64,000 nt of DNA from Apoda limacodes (taxonomy: Eukaryota > Arthropoda > Insecta > Lepidoptera > Limacodidae). The stretch is from assembly GCA_946406115.1 (NCBI GenBank), contig OX291558.1, positions 21,010,205 through 21,074,204 of the forward strand, in the 5' to 3' direction. Below, one piece after another: positions 19,667-31,460 of the stretch. Within the stretch, counting starts at the first letter, position 1. Every line of letters starts with the position of its first letter. A model generated the notes under the pieces. The model made no database searches. It was not told the DNA's origin and saw nothing but the letters and a program-made list of their open reading frames with translations. A program made the position numbers and the translations under genes.

Positions 19667-22125
19667 TTTAGATTTTTTTTTAATTATTTGTTTATATTTT
19701 ATTAAAAATAACTATAAGCACAGTTTGGGTAATAGTTTTGCTGTTTCCTTAAAATTTCTAAGAATATAAGGTAGCACAAACTTAGTAGACACTTAGTTAC
19801 TTATAGATATAACAGAGTTTTAAAAACATCTGATCAAAAAATATGATTTTCAAAAAACTTTTTTTGTGAGTGACATCTTGCTTTTAACTTAAATTAGGCC
19901 TATAACAAGCAGTGGATAAGGCCAGTATTAGTTCATATATCTAAAATGGCATTCTTAACATACTATATTAAATAGAAAGCAGTAGAAGAGTATAAATAAA
20001 AAATATTTACAATGTTTTATTCGCAGTTTCATAATGCATCAACTCTGTATCTAACAGTTTCAGAATACATCTGTCTTACGCCGTTTAAAACTTTAACCTA
20101 GCAGTTTATCTTCCAGAGAGATGTAGGCAAATCCAAAGTAAAACATAACATATTTTTAAAGGAATATGGTTGAGAATCACTTTTGTGTTAGTGCTACCTA
20201 TATTATGGTTATCGTAGTTGTCTGGCGCCGTACTTTAGAACACTTTATCCTGCACCTAGCGCGCATATACATTTTTCATGCATATTTATGTGTATGCCGA
20301 TGCCGTACCTTAAGGCGCGATACTATGCACACCCATGAATTTATTAGCAGCTTTAAATATAAACCCGTTATGGTAACTTTATTTGCAATCTCACCAACAA
20401 ATTGTTTGATACTATTTTTAGGCATGATTTCTTCTTGCTCAAAAATCGTTTTATCAAGTTTTTTGTTTTAAAGATCTTAACCCTGAATTAAAGACCGCTG
20501 AAACATAATAATTAGAGAACTTTAGAGCCTAAACTACCTAAATATCATTCGATTCGATCCGACCTTGAACTTTAAAAAAACCTAAACTGACCCCTTTTGA
20601 CTGTTTTTTTAAGTTTTGGCAAAGAATAAAAGCATTTTTTCTAAAGCATAGCCGTGATAGTGCTTTAAACCCTGAGAAAAAGCATGTTTTGATAACAATT
20701 ATAAACGTATACTAAACTTTTAATGTATCACATGTATTTCAATGATAATCTCAGTGCAGAAGTTGCACTACTCACGCACGCTCAGTTACATATTACGTCA
20801 TCCTTGATTTTACTCAAGTTTTCTGTCACGTAGTTCTGCCTCTTAAATAGAAGTTGCTAACAATACGTTACTGTTTAGGAAATAAACGTAGGTATATAAA
20901 CGTAGGTACAGACATTTACTTTATGAACTTTACTAGTTTTTTTACAAACTAACTTTAAAAAAAGTGTGGGATTCTCACTCATCTGAATATATTTAACGTG
21001 TTTTAGCGGTTTCGTCCGTGCAAAATTCGATTTAAAAGTAGACAGTTATTCAGTGACGTAAGCAAAGAGACGGCGCTATTATATTTGTTACCTAGTGTGA
21101 CGGCGACAGCCAATGCGTACATCATGCGAAAAATCAGTTTAACGTCGTTTATACAAAAACTACAATAGTTATCAAAAAATTTCATTGCCTATGAACCATT
21201 TTTAAAAAAATGCCAAAATAGACTCTTGCTTTAAAGATCCAACAAAAACGAGATCGAAGCAAAAAGAAAAAAAACAACCAAAAAGTACACGCACTGAGTT
21301 GGGGTTCTGTAAAATGAGAATTATTAAGAGTATTAAAAACAAATTTTTTTAAAAGTATTTATTGCCTATTTTCGTGATTTTTTTCAGATTTTAATTAGAA
21401 TCGCTGCGAAGACGGCGGAATTACACCATACGTTGAGACACACGGACGGACAAACAGACAGACGGACGAACTTAAAAAAGGTAAATCTGAGAATTTTAAG
21501 CTTAAAGTATTAAGTGTTATGCCCAAATATCAAACTTATACCGTTCCTATGTGCTGATATCTAGTGACCCAAAGAAACCTCATTCAGTAAAGGTAACCTT
21601 TTAATGACACTCCTTGATTAACTGGGCTATTTTATGTAATTTTTTGTTCCTAACCACCCCTGTGCTTATTTTTGGCACTGTGTCGTAGCGCTATGACGTG
21701 TTGGAATACCGCACAGTAATTTCATACATGGTTAGTCCATACCCACCCTTCATTCTAAAAAATACAAAAGAAACCGACTCACACTTGACGTTTTCAAGTA
21801 ACCTATGTCCTTCCCCGAGAGTCAAACTATCTTTTCGCCGAATTTCATCTCAATCGGTACAGTGGTTTAATCGTGAATAGGTAACAGACAGCGTAGTTAG
21901 TTTCCCATTTATAATATTAGTATGGATTATATGAATATGGATGTTTGATTGTTTATATTTAATGTTTTTTACCCATACTACGTTCCGCGCTATATTCAAA
22001 ATTGATATGACTTTATAACCGACGTCGAATAGAAAAGTTACCTTTCATTACCATGTGTGTAATAAATGCCATTATATTACCTACTATTCTATAGTTTAAT
22101 GAACTTTCGCTTAATTAATATAAAT
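19667..22125. other. No host gene; repeat debris
   Basis: The open frame at 20166-20471 (101 codons, cysteine-rich, no known motif) looks accidental. 21230-21490, with GACGGACAAACAGACAGACGG, resembles the GTGCGAGTCGG repeat family. 21765-21925 ends in ATAATATTAGTATGGAT, the inverse of a Helitron-like 5' end. Nothing else was recognised. Confidence 0.4.
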
Positions 22126-22252
22126 GCTCCTTTATTTAATGTGAGGTAACATGACGCCCAACCCTAATGAATGCATCCAACTGTTAATTAGTTAAATTGC
22201 CTTTTTGTCGAAATAAAATGTTGATTTATGGTGCATGGGGGAATAGAATATC
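22126..22252 (+). repeat. Paired module F (copy at 31331-31460)
   Basis: ACCCTAATGAATGC, GTTAATTAGTT, AAATTGCCT and GGGGGAATA align in order with 31331-31460. It is the second module of block 1. No mobile-element features. Confidence 0.5.
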
Positions 22253-22928
22253 CGTATCGTAACTTGTGAATACATACAATGCACAGGAGCTATAAACCGA
22301 ATGGAAAAAATATAAATAAAAAAAAAACACTTTGAGTAACTACAAATGTAATGGACCTAAAATTTAGTGCAGTTGTAGGACTTGGTTTTCGGTATCTACG
22401 CAGAAATATGACATTAATTTTACAGTTTCTAAAATTGGGGTCTGTAATGGAGCTGCTAAATATAAACTTTACGTAACGGCATACGTAAGGGACGTTTAAA
22501 CGACTCTATTCATAGTAAATTTTGCATTTTTAATTCCGCAGCTCTAAAAATCACGAGCCGCGCCTAGTACATTAAGAAGTAAAATTAAGAGTACATAGTG
22601 TAATTAAATTTATAAGTCGTTGTACGAGATAATTATCTGTATTTCACAGGAGAAATGAAATTAAGTTTTTAAGTACTTTTGTATTTAATTTTTTTTTTCA
22701 ATCTTACTTTTAACATTTAATATATTTATTTATCTATTAATATTTATTTATCTGTTATACAGCAGCTTGACTTAAAATACATATTGTATTTAAAAACTTT
22801 ACAAAATTTTTCGTCAATTTCTTTTCTGAAGATTTTTTTAAATTAGATCTTATTGAATACAAATAAGATCTATTTGATTTGCCTAAATTGGTTTAGAACT
22901 CGTAAAAAATATATCATATTCAAAGTGT

Positions 22929-23068
22929 CCAGCTCCGTGGCTCAGTGGTTAATGACCCGACTTCTGAATCAAGAGGCGTGGGTTCGATTTCCGCACTAGA
23001 CAAAACATTTATACGAGGAACATTTGTGTTTGTCTTGAGACTGGGTGTTTTCTATGTCTTATAGTAAT
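22929..23068 (+). mobile_element. SINE family A, 5' half with intact promoter boxes
   Basis: CCGTGGCTCAGTGGTTAATG (A box) and GTGGGTTCGATTTCCGC (B box, 22978-22994) give the clearest tRNA-like head in the window. The body follows (GTCTTGAGACTGGGTG). The tail is missing or diverged. Confidence 0.85.
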
Positions 23069-23647
23069 ATTTAAATAATTTTATTCATAAAAATGAATTT
23101 CCACAAAATAAAACTATGAATACAAATTTTTACTTAAACTGAAATAAGACGGGTGCCTAAACTAGGTTATCTTGTGTTTGAGGCGAGAAGAGCTAACATA
23201 CATGTTTATACATATACTCACTGAATTTAGATTAAGATTTATAATTAACTGAATTGGCAGAAACTTTTATGCGTACAATATAGTTTTATAGAATTTAATT
23301 TTTTTAAATTCAAATAATAACATAACATAACAACTTATAACCATTAAAATAAAATTACACAAAGTGTTTACTCATTACATTTAATAACTTCTCCGTATGT
23401 AATGGTATGAAATAGAGTATACTTTTATTGTACACTAAATAATTTTAAACTCAACAATCATACAATCTTATGTATTCAAAGTACAACCAGGCGGCCTTAT
23501 CGCTATTAAGCGATCTCTTACAGGCAACCTTAGGGTACAAGTAATAGAAATAGAAGCAAGATAAGTGTTACAGGAGTAGAAAAGTTACAAAGAGAAAAAA
23601 ATACTAAATACTTATGTAATTGTATTGAAAAATACATAAACATACAT
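23069..23647. other. No gene; AT-rich
   Basis: No motif or repeat recognised. Confidence 0.4.
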
Positions 23648-24168
23648 ATAGTTTTTTTTTATACCACATAGGTGGCAAACAAGCTTACGGTAAGCGGTAA
23701 CCGTAGCCTATGGACGCTTGCAACACCAGGGTTATCACTCGCACGTTGCACACCCTTCAGAAATCTAATAACTTCTTTCTTGAAGAACCCTATACAATAA
23801 AGTCTTTGGAGAAAACTTTGGGAGGATGCTCATTCAACAACCCAAGCGTTTGCGGGATGAAGTATCTTTGAAACCGCACTGTACGCGACCATTTCGGTCC
23901 TGAAGTTTGAGAATGAATTTTCCCTGCCGATGGCGAGCGGTGCGATGGTAGAAAGTGGCTCCTTCATTTCATGTGCATCATTTCGAACAATTCCTCAGAT
24001 CACAACCCATTGCACAAGTGGTACAATACATCCAGCGAGGAAAAGTCTTTCTTTAGACTTAAGGGCTCGATACGGCAAGTGAGCTTGGAATCGTCGACAA
24101 TTCTCACAGCTCGTCGTAAACCAAATCAAAAGGCCAAGCTGGTATCCGGGTGCCCAGAGATGGCAGCA
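23648..24168 (-). pseudogene. LINE family 1, 3' end (ORF2 C-terminus and 3' UTR)
   Basis: The minus-strand copy has a T run and ATACCACATAGGTGGCAAAC (3' UTR) at its left, then ORF2 C-terminal words such as KLTCRIEPLSLKKDFSSL and ATFYHRTARHRQG in shifting frames. It is 5'-truncated at about 24168, as usual for LINE insertions, and carries stops (for example after CNGL). The Tc1-like element starts four to six bases beyond the truncation point. Confidence 0.85.
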
Positions 24169-24172
24169 TAAA

Positions 24173-25073
24173 TATACACACCGGCACAATTAGCGGAACA
24201 GAAATAAGTGAGACTATGAGATAATAACGCATATATTTGACGAAAATGTAATTAGACACAAAATAACAAATTGATTAACATCTTTTAACAACGACTTTGA
24301 AAAGTCTTCGTTATTTTTTATTGAAAAATAAAGTAATTTGAAATAAGTGAAATTTTTAGATAATTATGAACCATCACAAAAAATAAAAAAAGTAAGCATT
24401 AAATGATTTAACAATAAAATTAAAGCAAAATTAATAACGAGTGTTTCCCCCTCTTGCTCTGATTACGGTTTCCATTCGTCTGGGCATGCTACAGATTATG
24501 TTATCGATGATTTATTGAGGCAACCGCTCACACTCCTCAAGTAATGCGTTTCCAAGTTCATTCAGATTGTTGGAGGGTGGCATTCTGGATTTAACCCTTC
24601 TTTTTAGCAAGTCTCAGACATGCTCTATCGGATTCATATCGGGGGAATTTGCTGGCCACTGCATCACCGGTATACCTACGTGGCTCAGATATGCCTGTAC
24701 CGATTGTGCACTATGAGCACGAGCATTATCTTGCATTAGAATAAAGTCGTCACCAATAAATGGGGCAAATGGTACAACATTTTCTTCTAAAATATCTCTG
24801 ATGTATCGATCTGCAGTCATGGTCCCTCCTGTGACTATCACTAACTCCGTGCGAGCACCCAAACATATCCCTCCCCAAACCATAATCGAGCCGCCACCAT
24901 AAGCCACTGTGTGTTCAAAATTATACTGTATGTGGCGTTCTCCTTTGCGTCTCCATATTCGCTGTCTCCCATCGATCTGTTTTAAAAGAACTCTGCACTC
25001 ATCAGTAAAGAGAACCTGTTGCCATTCGTTCAAATCCTTTTTTTGTGTTCCGCTAATTGTGCCGGTGTGTATA
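24173..25073 (-). mobile_element. Tc1-like transposon, internally deleted, both TIRs present
   Basis: The ends TATACACACCGGCACAATTA (left) and TAATTGTGCCGGTGTGTATA (right) form inverted repeats that match perfectly over 28 bases including the TA target dinucleotides. The span is about 0.9 kb against the usual 1.3-1.6 kb. The right TIR runs within a few bases into the catalytic domain, so the DNA-binding half of the transposase gene is gone. Confidence 0.9.
24431..25033 (-). pseudogene. Tc1-family transposase, C-terminal catalytic remnant (DD34E)
   Basis: The minus-strand frame carries the DDE triad: the first D in LFTDECR, the second in LMQDNARAH, and the E in NSPDMNPIEH, with 34 residues between the last two. 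IMVWGGI lies between the first two. A TGA replaces the expected tryptophan right after NPIEHV (24612); another stop follows ECERLPQ. The C-terminus ends RARGGNTRY and TAA at 24431. The N-terminal paired-type HTH region is absent. It cannot make an active transposase, but the intact ends could in principle be mobilised by one supplied elsewhere. Confidence 0.92.
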
Positions 25074-25257
25074 GTTACCTAAACATACTTATATATACGT
25101 GTATATAAAGAAATGTATAGATATATATACATACATACCTATATTATATTATTGTAAGGATATTCAAATTGAACTAAAATATTAATAGCAAGACAGAATT
25201 TATAAATTTGATATACTTTGGAGGGTTTCCTGGAGTGTTTTTTTTAACAAGCATTGC

Positions 25258-25375
25258 TGTATGTATTTATGAAGAAAAAGTATATTTTTGTATTGTCCGT
25301 TGTCTGGTATCCTCTGTACAAGCTTTGCTTACTTTGGGACCAGATGGCGTTGTGTGTAATTTTCAAAAATATTTT
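25258..25375 (+). mobile_element. SINE family A, 3' half only
   Basis: ACAAGCTTTGCTTACTTTGG and CCAGATGGCGTTGTGTG match the tails at 11340 and 12850. There is no tRNA-like head. Confidence 0.75.
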
Positions 25376-25615
25376 AATTCAAAAGTATTTAATCACAAAT
25401 AATCTAATAAATACGTTCGTTACATATATTAATCGATAAGTATTTGTTCGACAACAATAATTCTCTTGCTACACGATGTCGTATTTATGGTATCTTCTCC
25501 TGTCGATTAGTGCATAATTACTTAAGTAAAGGTAGGTAATTAATAACAGCTAAGAAACATTGACCTAATTATATAGCATCAGTGCTGAGGTATCACTACC
25601 ACCTATAAATATATA

Positions 25616-25690
25616 TATAAAATATATATATATATAAAATATATATATATATAAAATATATATATATATAAAATATATATATATATTAAT
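25616..25690 (+). repeat. 17-bp AT tandem repeat
   Basis: AAAA blocks recur exactly every 17 bases (25619, 25636, 25653, 25670), separated by (TA)n. At least four identical units are present. Confidence 0.9.
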
Positions 25691-25975
25691 TTTGTTTGGT
25701 CATACCCATAACCAAATCTAGATTGAATTCGGTAAATAAAAGCACACATTTTACTTCAAAAGAAAATTTTTAGTTACATAGTCTAACCAAATTTATTTGA
25801 GTTAATTTGTTTTAGTCTGAACATTGTCATTTTCCTTTACTGAGGTAAAATTTTACATACACACATTATACTGTCAAAAAATGCTTGTGATTTACACAAT
25901 TCTTCATCGCAATCGCTTCAATTTCTTTAAAAAAAAATTTGAAGTTTCCTAGAATCAAGCTTGAATAAGAAATTA

Positions 25976-25976
<1 letters not shown>

Positions 25977-26001
<25 letters not shown>
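25977..26001 (+). repeat. (GA)n microsatellite
   Basis: About twelve uninterrupted AG/GA units. Confidence 0.95.
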
Positions 26002-26006
<5 letters not shown>

Positions 26007-26040
26007 ACTTTTGTATGCGTATGTCTAATAATATAGCTAT

Positions 26041-26209
26041 ACCCCTGTTTTTTTAAACTTAAAATCAAGAAAATTATGATTTTCGCTCTAAATATGAAAA
26101 AGGCGAAAGCACAATGAGACAAAAACAGGGAAAATAAAGTTTATAGCACCTAGTAGATTTTTATTTGGGACTAAGTCATATTTTTCTTGATTTTAAGTTA
26201 TCAGGGTGT
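26041..26209. mobile_element. Small MITE with ACTTAAAATCAAGAAAA arms
   Basis: Arms of about 25 bp (26055-26079 and 26176-26200) are inverted copies. The outer ACCCCTG / CAGGGTGT ends also pair loosely. About 170 bp, non-coding. Confidence 0.65.
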
Positions 26210-26327
26210 GGTTTGTTCACTTAACGTTCAAGTCGACAAAATGAGGATAGCGGGGTTATTTTCTTACTGCAATGATAATCGTGTTTTTCATAGTCAAAGT
26301 CAATTTTTTTTTATTAAATTTTTTTAT

Positions 26328-27449
26328 TCAATATATTTACAAACACTTTTGAATCGTCAAAGTTATGAAACACTATTTTTTTAAATCCGGTTTACAATGA
26401 TGATTTCTACCGAGTCCCATGGATTTTTGTCAAAAAGATAGTCTGAAATATTGTTGTTTGCTTTTTTACAAAGTTGTTGGTTGATGAAAGATTTAAATTT
26501 ACTTATTGGTAGCTTTTGAATAATATTAGGAACTTTGTTGTAGAAGTGTATTAATTGCCCCATAAAAGAGGAACTAATTTTGTGCAGACGTGTATCATGC
26601 ACCAGCAGCTTATTTTTACTTCTAGTAATATTTGTGGACGTCACTTTTCTTGCTGAAACGATTAATATTTTTGTAAAAATATAAAAGATTTCCATATATG
26701 TACTGCGACGCTTAAGTTAAAATATTTACTTTACTAAAGAAAATCCCTCAGAGATATCCTACATCCTAATTTGTAACACAAATATTGTATTTACATCAGC
26801 AGCGCAACCCCACAATAGGATGGTATCCTATGTCATTAAACTATGGAAATAGCTAAAAAATACTATTTTTGCAGTGTCGACATCGGTCAATTGTCTTAAT
26901 TTCTTGAACTATGCGTTAACACAGCAGAGCTCAGTTTTTTGGCTAGGTTATGAATATGAGGACCCCATTGAAGTTTAGAGTCCAGTGTCATGCCAAGAAA
27001 GACTGTTGAATCAACGAGTTCTAATTGCTCACCATTAATATTAATACATGTCCGAATCTGGCTAAAATTTGGTAATGTAAATTTAACACATATGGTTTTT
27101 TTTTCTCATTAAGTAACAAATTATTAGCGTTAAACCAATTTACAATCTTAAAAATGGCATAACTTAATCATTCCTAACGTGCCTGTCGTCTCTTAACTTT
27201 AAAAAGTAAAGAGGTCAGCAAATAAAACAATGTCATGATTTTTTACATGATAGTAAGAAATAAAAAAGGGCCTAAAATTGAGCCCTGAGGGACTCCCATA
27301 GTGACTGCTGATCCCGGAGATCTTTCACCGTTGACATCTATTTTCTGTACTCTGCTACTCTTGTAGGAGGTCACAAGGTCGAGAGCTTTGCCTCTTATAC
27401 CATAGTGATGTAGCGTCCTGATGAGATTTTCATGTTGGGCACAGTCCAT
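26328..27449 (-). pseudogene. LINE family 2 ORF2 (reverse transcriptase) with its 3' tail
   Basis: This is a minus-strand Jockey-like element. In coding order: ENLIRTLHHYGIRGKALDLV and GVPQGSILGPFLFL (RT fingers/palm, 27243-27449); LFAD at 27214-27222, where the second catalytic aspartate is lost; VDSTVFLGMTLDSKLQWGPH (~26960); and an open C-terminal block at 26381-26695 with RSKNKLLVHDTRLHKISSSF and QLIHFYNKVPNIIQKLP. The 3' UTR contains the inverse of TTGAATCGTCAAAG, the same tail seen at 9605, 38530 and 51240. Frame shifts and stops in 26700-27240 make it non-functional. Confidence 0.88.
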
Positions 27450-28029
27450 CTCCCCAATGCCGTGCGTGTAGATTCGAATAGGACAAACTACCTACGCCTA
27501 CAGCAATATGAGGTGATGGGGCTAAGTAGTAAAAAACAGTAGTAAGTTTGGATGTTGGTTGAAAATTGCGAACGGCTGCTGTGGCAAAGTTTCATAATAT
27601 ACATTGCAAACCGCAATGGATTTGCTAAGTACGTGCCAGAAGGACGTGCAATGTACATTAAAATAACAATGCCTCAACTGCACCCCATTGAATATATATA
27701 GACATTTTAATTTTATGTACAAAATTTACTGCAAGTTCTTATAAATTAAATAACACCAAATAAGAACACAAGATGACGGTGTTTAAAAAAAATCTCAAAG
27801 ATTTTTTTGTTTTTGATATTTTTTTTATTAATTTTTAAAAGGTGATATCAGCACATACTCATTTACTCATTACATAAAATAAACGATATATTTTTTATAT
27901 AAAACAAGCAAAATTAAAAAAACACAATAAAATTGTTTTATCAGGTTTTTAATTTAAAATTCCAAACAAAAATTGATTCTCAGCTAAATAATGAAAAACT
28001 TTATAAATAAGAATTATTTAAGCGTAGAA
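27450..28029. other. No gene recognised
   Basis: 27490-27720 is less AT-rich and has a 66-codon minus frame without known motifs. It may be part of LINE 2 or of another repeat. Confidence 0.35.
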
Positions 28030-28175
28030 TATTAAAATTGAATTCTATGAAACGCGACGCGCCGCGCCACCCCAGACAGCTGGCAATGTGACCTCAATCA
28101 CACTGTTTCTTTTCCAATAATTTATTATCTGTTACACGTTATTGCGGTAGCCATAATAAAGTTCTATTAAATCAC
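28030..28175 (+). repeat. Paired module C (copy at 34588-34735)
   Basis: It shares CAATGTGACCTCAAT, a CTGTTA-ACG block and CTATAATAAA-like GCCATAATAAA with 34588-34735 in order. A GC patch (GCGACGCGCCGCGCC) precedes it. Third module of block 1. Confidence 0.6.
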
Positions 28176-28865
28176 CTCGTTAACTGCCATTAAATTGTAA
28201 TCAGGGGGTAAAATACCCTACAAATATTGTCAGGGAAACCACCGTTAGGAATCTTCTTGCTTAAGTACGGAAAATGATATAAAAGATTCGTGTAAGTAAG
28301 GAAAATGATTTTTTGCTTTAGCGCCCCATCATTTAGATGGTTAAACGGCATTGGATACACATAAAGAGGTTGAATTAAACCAGTGTGCAAATTATTGACA
28401 AATGTATAAAACACAAATAAATATAATAATTCGTTTCTGCAGTAAGTATTTGTGTATTTAAGTGTCACAATAGCAGAATGAAATAAATAAAAAGAAAACT
28501 GCAAAACTCGCATAAAATGTGTAAAAGCTATTTATTAATGCTAGCTTTTATAACAATATATTCTGTAAACACATTTTCTCTCTTTTCCAAGCTCTTCTAG
28601 TATATATTGTAACCTTTTATTAGGTTATTTCAGTAGTCAATATTGCACAATCATCAAACTAAGTGATTACTGTATAACCAAATGAATTTACTTATAAATC
28701 TAAGGACATCAAAAAACTACACGAGCTAAAGGTATGATAAACAAACTTATATACGTAGTGCAGGCGAAGATATGAAAGGAAGTTGACGATATTTTTTAAA
28801 TAAATTAGGTACATACTGAAAGGAAGGTTGTGGGTAGATACAAAATCACCACGATAAAACATTTT

Positions 28866-28998
28866 AGAAGAGTCATTAACGACAAACAAAAGACGATAAA
28901 GCTTCCTTGCTGATTAATTAAGTTCGCTAAATTTAAAATATATACCGAAAGTTTGTTAGCACATAACAATAAAAGTATCTAAATAACAATATAACAAC
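28866..28998 (+). repeat. Paired module I (copy at 35655-35772)
   Basis: ACAAACAAAAGACGATAAAG, GCTTCCTT, GTTAGCACATAA and AAATAACAA all align in order with 35655-35772. Fourth module of block 1. Confidence 0.6.
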
Positions 28999-29454
28999 AT
29001 CTTTAATGACTTATGCAGAATACGCAACAACAAGATTATTACAATCAGTTTTCGTCATTACAATAAATTATGCAACATTTTGGTTATTACCCCCTTTTGC
29101 TTAAACTTTGTGATTTATCAAGGCAAAGTTGAATACAGTGTCAAAAATATTACAATATAATATACCTATATCAAGCAAAAATAATATTTCATCAATGAGT
29201 CGCTCGTTAATGGTAAAGAAAGTTAAGAGAAAGAGAGAACTTCTTAAACGGAAAAGCTTGTAAGTTAATTTAAACGAGAGAAAGTTTCGGAAGGGTAATG
29301 TTGTTTAAAAACTGAATATAGGATCCATGAAAAACATATTTAAAAAAATATTTTTTTAGATACTTTAGTTACCTATTTTTACAATTTTAAAACAATAGAT
29401 ATTATTTATACCTTTATTATTATTTTTTCGTTTTTTCTCTATCCTCAACAAAAC

Positions 29455-29710
29455 TAGGTCTGTGGTGGCCCAGGGATTTCGATTTCACCTTGTGTACTGC
29501 GTGGCGAAGGTTCAAACCCAACCCATTACTCAAGTACATTGATATTCACACCACGGGCGGTCTGTGAAGGAAAACATCGTAAGGAAACCTGCATACGTCA
29601 GAAAAAAAGACGTATGTAAAGTCTACAATCCGTATCCGGAGAGTGGCCAAAATCACCCTCGGTGAGGGTAAGCAGTGCCCTAAGAGTGGGGACGTATGAG
29701 GCTAATAAGA
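29455..29710 (+). mobile_element. tRNA-derived SINE family B, nearly full length
   Basis: It starts GTCTGTGGTGGCCCAGG. The B box is GGTTCAAACCC (29509-29519). The body has AAGGAAAACATCGTAAGG and AACCTGCATACGTC, then CTACAATCCG and GTGGCCAAAATCACCC. I recognise this as a widespread moth SINE layout. Confidence 0.8.
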
Positions 29711-30061
29711 ACAAAACTGTACACAACTTAATCAAAAAAGTTGCTTCTAAAGCCAGCGCCAGATTTTTGTAGAAACATTTATGCACTTATTTGAAATATG
29801 ACACGGAAATTGGAGAATCCCAAATATCTTTCCATATTTTACATTATATCTAATTTACCCGCAGCAAAATGCTATGCAAAATACATAGAACACAATGAAA
29901 CAAGCAAAAAAGGTGTTACAAAGATCGCTATAGCCTTTATGACATTGTAAAATATAAAATGTTATGCAGATAGGAAATAATATAATTAGATTTTCCTGCA
30001 TTTTGATGATCGCGTATAATTCAGTCGAATATTTTAATGTAGTGTGATTTTGTAACAAATA

Positions 30062-30215
30062 GCCCAAAAGAGGCCATACGAGAACTTTTTATGAAGTTGG
30101 TCACGCGACAAAACAACTACCGTGTTGCCGGAACATTTTTCAAATTAATAGCCCACATCTACATGTAAATGAATTAAATTTACCCGTGTTAATGTGTTTG
30201 TAAAACTTTTGTTCT
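30062..30215 (+). repeat. Paired module B (copy at 18158-18300)
   Basis: First module of block 2; partner of module A. GTCACGCGACAAAACAAC, CAAATTAATAGCCC and AAATGAATTAAATT. Confidence 0.6.
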
Positions 30216-31330
30216 TTGTGTGTCTTGTCTATCTTTAAATTACTATGGCTTTTGCAGTTATGAGGCGTACAATTTTAATTGATAGACCGTTTCTTTGATA
30301 AAAGCTAGCTAGTCGGGAAGTGATCGAAATTACAATTGCATGATTTGACCCAAACAGGTGAAACTAATATAAACGTTCCAACTAAAAAAGGAGCCGAATT
30401 AAAATCTAAAACAATTCCAATATTTTTGTAGGCAAAACAACACACAGTTAAAGTTTTTTTTTCTGAAGTCTACGCGGATGAAGTCGTGGAAATAAGCTAG
30501 TTTTATATACCTATATATCTGTTTGCTTGTTCAAAGGTGACATTTTAAGTAATACTCCAAAACACCAAATTCTATCGCTATATGTTCATTTGTTTAGTCA
30601 CTACAGTATAGTATTATATAATCTGTGCTACAGTATTCAAAGCATGTAGTACACACATACAAACATATATTTTTAGATTCGTACCGTTCGTTCTATTCAC
30701 ACTTAAAATCTTATTTCCCCTAAAAATCATAACTGCAAATTTTTGGTCAATCACAATAGAACATAATTTGTGGAGGCCCTTAAAGTAAGCCTTTGCTAAG
30801 TGAGTTGAGTTTGAAGGCCGAACAGAAGGTAAGGCCGTCAATAACACGAATCCAGCAATTTAATGGAGCTTTCCTCAAAAATGCAGGTAAAAGAAAATTG
30901 ACTTTAAATAGAATACTTGCAAGTTGCAAATAAGAAATTTAATCACAGAATTAATTAGAATTCTCTTTTTTTTTTAATCCAGAGCCGCATCGGCCGATCT
31001 CACTGGTCAGTTCGATATTTGAAAAGATAAAGAATTAACAATTAAAATAGATTTTAAAAAAAGAATAACAGACAATGTAATTAAAATAGGAGCTTTTTCT
31101 GTTTAAATTTATATTTTTATTTATTAACAATCAAGAATCGATATCATTCCTGTGTTCTTTTTTCGTATGTAAATAAAACTTTTTCTAGTGCTTTCGAGTT
31201 ACTACTAAGAGTCGGAAATAAAAAAGTTATTCAAGCAAACATTCATAATTTACTCGTTTCCTTATTGAAATTGATTGTAATCAGAACCAAACTACGATTC
31301 GAATATTTCGTTTTAATTAATTCAAAATGA
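30216..31330. other. No gene; repeat fragments
   Basis: A Helitron-like 3' end lies at 30455-30501 (CTACGCGGATGAAGTCGTGG ... AAGCTAG). 30976-31012 (AATCCAGAGCC...CACTGGT) is the inverse of 31728-31782. The rest is AT-rich and unassigned. Confidence 0.4.
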
Positions 31331-31460
31331 GCTTTTATTAAAATTATTAACTGGCAGCTGACGCGATGTCCGACCCTGATAAATGCGATCAAAAAGTTAA
31401 TGAGTTTAAATGCCTCTTTGACAGAATTTAATGCTAATAATTTATTATAAGCGGGGAATA
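31331..31460 (+). repeat. Paired module E (copy at 22126-22252)
   Basis: Second module of block 2: GACCCTGATAAATGCGATC, AGTTAATGAGTTTAAATGCC, GCGGGGAATA. Confidence 0.5.

Noticed and set aside
20166..20471. 101-codon open frame
   Set aside because: No known motif, no splice or start context, composition like the surroundings. Expected by chance in AT-rich DNA of this length.
22929..23000. tRNA-like sequence with A and B boxes
   Set aside because: It continues into a SINE body shared with six other loci and does not fold into a complete tRNA. It is a SINE head, not a tRNA gene.
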